Positions 58,390 to 64,000 of a DNA stretch of 64,000 nucleotides are shown here, one piece after another; position 1 is the first letter of the stretch; the number at the start of each line of letters is the position of its first letter. The stretch comes from Heterobilharzia americana. Its lineage: Eukaryota > Platyhelminthes > Trematoda > Strigeidida > Schistosomatidae. Under the pieces are notes generated by a model. It had not been told where the DNA came from, searched no databases, and saw only the letters and a program-made list of their open reading frames with translations. The position numbers and the translations under genes are program-made. The stretch covers positions 127,163,113 to 127,227,112 of the forward strand of contig OX104127.1 of assembly GCA_944470555.2 (NCBI GenBank), given 5' to 3'.

Positions 58390-58800
58390 TTTTCGGTCTA
58401 ACAATATGGAATTAGAAAAGGGTACTGTGGCATCACCAACCCGTTTGCCACAACCCATAGATGGACTAGCACCGTTGGCCTACGGGGAGGAATCGATGTC
58501 ATTCACATCGAGTTTTATAAAGCTTTTGATCATTTCAATCACCACTGCATCACTGATGGCCAAAACAATACGGATTAAACCATCACTCATCTGCTGGTAG
58601 TGCTCATATCTCTCTGGCCATTTATCCGAGTTTCAAGCATGTATGGCTGTGTCTGAAGAAACAGAATGTTCTCGTAGAGCTCCTCCAGGGATAAGTTTTA
58701 GATTCTCCTCCTTTCCTAATATGTATCAAATATTTCTCTCAACAAGTTTCCTTTGCATTTCTACCTTTCAACGGTGACCTGAGAGCACGGAGATGAACCA
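58390..58800 (+). mobile_element. CR1-like RT fragment
   Basis: Plus-strand text QYGIRKGYCGITNPFATTHR, then WTSTV...GGIDVIHIEFYKAFDHFNHH, is an RT motif A region (compare QHGF...VDVIYLDFSKAFDSVNH). It is followed about 150 nt on by LLQG, a stop, then VLDSPPFLICIKYF (motif B, usually GVPQGSVLGPLLFLIYIND). Frames shift between the blocks. It is interrupted or ended at the R1 repeat. Confidence 0.65.
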
Positions 58801-58822
58801 AAAGTTAAGATGGTGTCTTCGA

Positions 58823-59700
58823 GAATAAATAAACAAATAAGTGGGTCTTTTATTCCCAGGTTGCGAATTTAACATGAGAGAAGCCGGTTCACAGGCATCA
58901 CTGAAGTGGTAGTTGGAGAGAAACCTAAAAGAAATCAGTAGTGTTGAATACCACAGAGGGGAAGAAATTAAACTCTGTCATGATATCAGGTGTCCGAAAA
59001 TTGTGAAAAGAGCGGGAAAATATTACTTTACAGTACATACACGTCGTTTTAGTTTTGAGTAGGTCCTACTCACAATTCTTTTTTCACACTAAAGTAGCGT
59101 CAAACGGTGCAGTGTTCAGTGCTTGCGCTATAAGTAGTCAATACGATTAACCCGTCTGTAAAACCCAATGCTTGTCAGATAAAAGTCTATTTCTTATGTT
59201 TGTAGCTTTATTGACCAGGAATAACTTACTTCAAAGATATCAGGAGTAAGTGAGTGTCCATATAATCACCTAATCCAGGTGAATATCTAGGTTCAAGCAT
59301 TTCTCACTCTTCAAGTGTTATCTTTCCCAGCAATTCAGATTGTTACTACTAAAAATACTTACTGTGGTGCAAGTTCTTAAAGACTGTAAGAACCGTCGTT
59401 CAACAGTGGTGGGTTTTACACGTGTATAAAACCTAGTAGATTTCACTTTGAAGCGTGCAACGTTGTCAAGGAGATACATCGGCTGGTAATCGTCTTCTAC
59501 TAAGTGGATTCATGCAAGGCAAAGTGCCTAAGAAATCCGCTGCATAGCATCGTTATGGATGTGTTGTCTTCAGGTAAAGTGATCCCTCAGATTAGGTTGT
59601 TCTTCCAGATTTCCGCTGCATTTGTGACCGACCGGAAGTTGGAGACCAGTCATCTTGCTTGAGGTTTCGTATGTGGCAGCATTTAGGGCACCGGTATTCA
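58823..59700. repeat. Dispersed repeat R1, copy 2
   Basis: Begins AATAAATAAACAAATAAG and shares with copy 1 the ATTCYCAG start region and the GCTGCATAGCATCGTTATGG block near 59.54 kb, in the same order and orientation. Overall similarity is moderate. Confidence 0.55.
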
Positions 59701-60249
59701 GGTGTGTTGATTGTGGAGCCGTTCAAGAAACAGGGAAATCGACGCAAAGTTAGCTGAAGAATTCTAACATGTTTCCAATATTACGTAAGAAGTCGAATTT
59801 TCAGTAAGTTGATACTTTTTGGTCAAATCAATGCTAAGGATTTTCTCGTCAGGTTGGTACTGAAAAGGAATGAAAAAAGAAAGCGCAGGGAGAAACTGGG
59901 CAATAGAATACCACGCAAGAAAAGCTGTGAATAGAGAAGTTCTTGTCTTTTTAGACTCACTCGAAGTAAATGTAAACGCTAATTTATGCATAAACAGCCA
60001 TTTAGACATACACAGCGGGATGCAAGAAATTACTGCTGAGAAAACAGAGGAACGAAATCGAGGACCAACCGAAAGAGAAGTTGTTTGTCCCTCTCACTTT
60101 ATTTAGTCCCGAACTAACGCTGTTTACTCCGAGACATACTGGTTTTTCAATACACTTTACCAAAACTGTAAAGAAACATTTACTAATAGCTATCATATTT
60201 GTTGCGTAAGTCGTTACTGATCCTTCTGTAACTGCTGGTTATGTTACTT
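59701..60249. other. Anonymous sequence
   Basis: No recognisable gene or repeat. Confidence 0.4.
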
Positions 60250-62900
60250 GCTTTGCAGTATTAGCCAACCCAGTAAACGAGTGACTACCACTATTCAACC
60301 GTGGCGCAGCCCAACAAACTTATATATGCTGTGCATACACGCAAACTTAATCCTAGCGTCTCAACTAAAAGAGTACGTTCGCCAACTCGTCCGGTATCAA
60401 GCTCTAGAAGAGGCCCTGAAGTTAAGGTACTCGATTTGATACCGGGGCTATATAACACTTCAAGTAAAAATCAGGAAGATTTGATAACCTTGCAAGACAC
60501 GAACGCTAAGCTTGAAGTTATCCTGCCACTGTTGCATCTTAGTCGGCCTAATCTAGAAGCCAGTGCTGAAAGCCCATTGAAATCAGAAAGTGCGCTACAT
60601 GTCATAACTACAGAGGCTAACAAAAGAATTATGTCTTCACATAATGTGCTAGTATACAGCATACCCGAACACGAACCGATCTAATAACTAAAAGCCTTGC
60701 TTGCAGGCTTGTAATATGTCTTTTGCAGGATGCTAAGTTATCCGTTTACGCAAGAAGTTGGGGGAATATACCTGCCCCTCGTTGTTCAAATTTAATAGCT
60801 CTTGCCACACCAGACACTTCTTGTCATCCAACCAATTTATCAGTGTACCCACACCACATAAAAGTGTCAAACGTTCACAAAACTTAACACGCTGTCAAAG
60901 ACGTGGTCACATAAAAATACCAAAGACGGCTAAATCTAGTCAGGCTGTTATATCCACAGCAGCGACACAATCTGTTGGTAAACTGGTTGGTGTACTAAAA
61001 CAACGGCATGGGGCACACCTAGGCCCTAAAAAATAACTTACACACAGACATAGTAGAGCCGACGACACGACGGTAGGCTCGGGCAGATCAACAAACTGCA
61101 CTCGCAAACAGGCACAAGATCTCTCAAAAGCGATGTCACCTTCTTCAGAAATGGAAACCCGGTCCCCTGAAGCTCAGCTTAAGCTTTCTTCTTCTTTCGC
61201 CTGGGGCTCAACCCAACCTTTTTCTTTGGTCTTTTATATGGAAACTCTAAAACGAACCGTACTATTACTTTTAAACCAACGCCGGCATATAGTCTGCGTT
61301 ATAGCGAACACACCATTCCAATAAATAAGTATCGCTCAAAACTTCGGTGTGGGTTTTTCATAACGCAATATAGTACGCTACGGAACAAACTTGCAGCTTC
61401 TATACCAGCATGTCGTCTATCGGCCAGCCTCGGCGATTACTTACAGAATCCCTACTATCTGACGATTCTCACCAATTCGTTGACAGCCAAATCGCAAACG
61501 GTGATGCCATGTACAATGGTGCTTCCGGTACCTAGACCCAAGGCGGGCTAGCAGCAACGACAAAAGTGCACAATGCCGAAAGCTAGGCGCATAGGTTAAG
61601 ACCAAATCTAACGAAACAACTGACCCAGAGAGGACAGCAAGCAAAGTGTGATACAATTTGTAACGCTTAACTGCGTAGCTGCCCTGATGTAACCTCCATT
61701 TCTTCGTGACCTAACTGGTCTCTTAACTTAACACTTATTCATTCTAAACCATGGAAAGTAGGTCTTTTACTCCTCACTCCAAGTAAATAACTTTAGCTTA
61801 TCATCACTAGGACCCATGTTTCTGGCTCTTATCTCACCCTAGGCACATCTTGTTTTCATGTAGCCAATGTTGTTTGAAATGTATTACTATTAACTACTCA
61901 TATACCCCCACTGCGCAATACTAAAAAGAACGCGCAGTGGTCGTAGGCTTCTGTAAAAAACATTAGGATTAGCAAGCGGAAAGGAGGTTTCTTTAAAACA
62001 AATTTTATGATAGTATATTTTACAAGAGCATGGCCAACAGGTTGTAAAATAATTCAAAATATAAAATCGGCCTGGCAACACGAGATGGCTTATCTGGTGG
62101 TGGGGACCTACGGAAACCACCCTCATCTGAGGTCATTGGACTAAGTATACGCTCTTCATCCCCCTTCCCTTAGGATTACAGTAACTATCTTCCCCCAACC
62201 CTATATGTGCATATCAAAGCTCCTACCGGTTCTCACCATCTTCAAGCATTTCTAAAATGGCTTCAACTATGATGTGAGAAATGAACTACTCAAAACCTCA
62301 AAGGTATTCTACAAGTAGATTATTAGACTAAATAGCACCTAATTCCTGGCGTCCTCTTTAGATACTCTAGATGATAATATTCCTTCCCCTAATTCTTGCT
62401 TCAGCCTTAAGTGAAATCCACAATATTCACCTTTCGTCAATCGACTTCTTTACGCACCTATAGGATGAATATCAGAAAGAATAATCTCGCGTTACTACCT
62501 TGCTTTTGGCGGCAGATAAGTGGGCCAGTATTTCTGTAACGGTATTACTCATCTCGACTTTTCTGTAGAGTTTGATCATGCCATCCATGACCTCCACATT
62601 ATTAAACTAAAAATAATCGACCAACCGCTCACTGACCGGTTGCCAGAAGGTTTTTGAGAATTTCAATGAAGTCTGAACCAAGTTCACCTGCGTGTTATGG
62701 GACAGACCATTCAAATGGATTTCCTAACCGTTCAGTACCAGGGTCTGTTCTTTTTCTAATATAAACAGATAGATGACTCCTGCAGGCTCCTTTTGAAACC
62801 CTGTTTATCACCGAGGAAGTGAAACTGGGGCTTGAAATCGGAAGTCGATAACACATGGTTTTCCTATGGGAGGATTAAAACTAGCTTCAAAGCTGGGCAA
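60250..62900 (+). mobile_element. Degenerate CR1-like LINE with ORF1, endonuclease and RT traces
   Basis: A frame at 60301-60684 ends in SSHNVLVYSIPEHEPI, resembling the NVxVxGIPE block of CR1-type ORF1. It continues in other frames through DTSCHPTNLSVYPHHIKVSN near 60.85 kb. Near 61.36 kb a possible endonuclease start (STLRNKLAAS, compare 'ARSLRNKL') is seen. RT motif A (THLDFSVEFDHAIHDLHIIK) lies at 62.55 kb and motif B (VPGSVLFLI) at about 62.74 kb. The order is correct, but every frame is broken. Confidence 0.6.
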
Positions 62901-63539
62901 ACAACAGTGGGCTGATTAAGAAGCATTAAGAAGCACTCTGTAGTCATAATTTGTTTTATGGACTCATCCAGAAGACGGTTAGGCAGTTATGTCTTGCCGT
63001 ATGACTTATCACAGATGTGCAGATGGCATTATTGACCTCACTAGCCCACCATTATCTCCTTCCAATTTATTACTGTTCACCCCTCTTGTTGATATACATC
63101 TACCAGCAACCTTTCTCTAGTAACTAGACTCACACCACCTGCTTTTAACCTTCGGATAACTTCTATATGCCTTTCTTACTATCTTACAATTCCTATTTAA
63201 ACATCTATGCAGACAAGAGTCAAGAAAGACTTCTTATCGTCCCAATAACCCGTGGCTCCTTAATCATCTCAGTCTGCAAATTACTATTATCAACCCTCAA
63301 AAGCATTCACCTCACCGAAGCTGAGGGCTGGAGAGGAGAACAGATTTTTCTGCCCACTGCTGGAGCTACGCAAAGAGGAAGCACCAATCTCCAAGAACTA
63401 GATCAGAGAGATCAAAACTATCAGATTCCTTTGCTGGCACTGTTGATGTTGAATTGTGAGAAGGAAACAGGAATGAAAACTCTTAACATAAAATCATCAA
63501 TCTTCATCACATTTCAAAGCTGCGATAAGCCAAGTTCAC
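62901..63539. other. Anonymous sequence
   Basis: No recognised feature. The 139-codon plus-strand frame starting at 63167 has no domain. Confidence 0.4.
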
Positions 63540-63980
63540 TACTTCTACAGCATAAGGTTTTGAAGACTTGCTTCGAGCACTCATGATTTCATCAACATGT
63601 AGTATTGTGCGCATTACGGTTTTCGCGCTACGTCAGATGGACTAATGTCTGCTCACATAATTCAGATTTTACTGTGTTTAGGATTTTCGAATTCCCCTTT
63701 CAAACTGTCGAATGGCTTTTTCTGGCTCGCAAGAATTTATAGAAATGCTTTTGTCCCGTGAATTTCCAAGGTATTTAGCTGTCTACTAAAGCAATTTATC
63801 TCAATAGTGCTGATGACCAAGTGTTGGTAATGAATGGTTGTGATGTCTGTGGGCATAATTTTAAGACAAATGGTTTCGTCAAGCCTGTAATAGTGAGATC
63901 CAAGGATGGTCTGCGACTCAAAGTCCCACTGGAAACCTTCACGCATAGAGATTTGATACAATTTATAGGTATTCATGATT
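63540..63980 (-). mobile_element. Possible CR1-like LINE linker fragment
   Basis: Minus-strand EPEKAIRQFERGIRKS resembles the endonuclease-to-RT linker of CR1 elements ('xxARRxFExxIAKxxKxNPKxFY'). There is no RT motif within the window to confirm it. Confidence 0.25.
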
Positions 63981-64000
63981 ATTAGCCTTAATTTGGTGTA

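Overview
This is an AT-rich eukaryotic window. It carries one clearly intact host gene, a Polo-like kinase 1 (PLK1) orthologue on the minus strand at about 26.1-36.5 kb, in a dense field of decayed retroelements. The likely source is a neodermatan flatworm, most probably a trematode close to the schistosomes. The reasons are introns of only 30-35 nt in the 5' half of PLK1, a tRNA-derived SINE with a hammerhead-ribozyme segment like schistosome Sm-alpha, SR2-like RTE LINEs, Penelope-like elements, and a CsRn1-type Gypsy element (tRNA-Trp primer site, CHCC zinc knuckle). The genus cannot be fixed from sequence alone, and a cestode is not excluded.

Layout. 0-4.5 kb: mostly anonymous, with two SINE copies and one foldback. 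4.5-18.4 kb: a Penelope-like element (PLE) field. It has three long decayed copies (4.57-6.97 minus, about 9.98-12.3 minus, 12.58-14.91 plus), a short tail-only copy (8.5-9.03) and two GIY-YIG remnants (16.2, 18.1 kb). Three of the copies are bounded by inverted terminal repeats. 18.97-33.4 kb: four copies of one SR2-like RTE LINE in both orientations. Two of them share a 2.5-kb inverted tract that looks identical except at its edges and flanks the last exon of PLK1. 26.1-36.5 kb: PLK1, seven exons, predicted 626 aa. 37.4-43.4 kb: a Gypsy/CsRn1 element with near-identical 321-bp LTRs, a broken pol and a nested solo LTR. 43.4-48.0 kb: a CR1-like fragment, a second truncated Gypsy copy, a dispersed repeat and a second solo LTR. 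48.0-50.4 kb: a candidate host exon and a foldback. 50.4-54.4 kb: two CR1-like LINEs on minus. 54.4-64 kb: poorly resolved old sequence with CR1-like pieces and a possible BEL/Pao knuckle.

How it fits together. PLK1 is the only feature for which a cellular role can be argued: mitotic kinase domain, linker with a possible destruction box, and two polo boxes. Its last intron is about 7.2 kb and holds two head-to-head RTE copies. A third RTE copy just downstream completes an inverted pair around the final coding exon.

Three repeat pairs in the window are much more alike than the rest of their copies: the RTE arms, a 254-bp Gypsy pol tract, and the Gypsy LTRs. The shared theme is recent homogenisation of repeats (gene conversion, or in part assembly artefact), set against otherwise heavy decay. 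No novel enzymatic system was identified. The most noteworthy structure is the inverted LINE pair around the essential terminal exon of PLK1.
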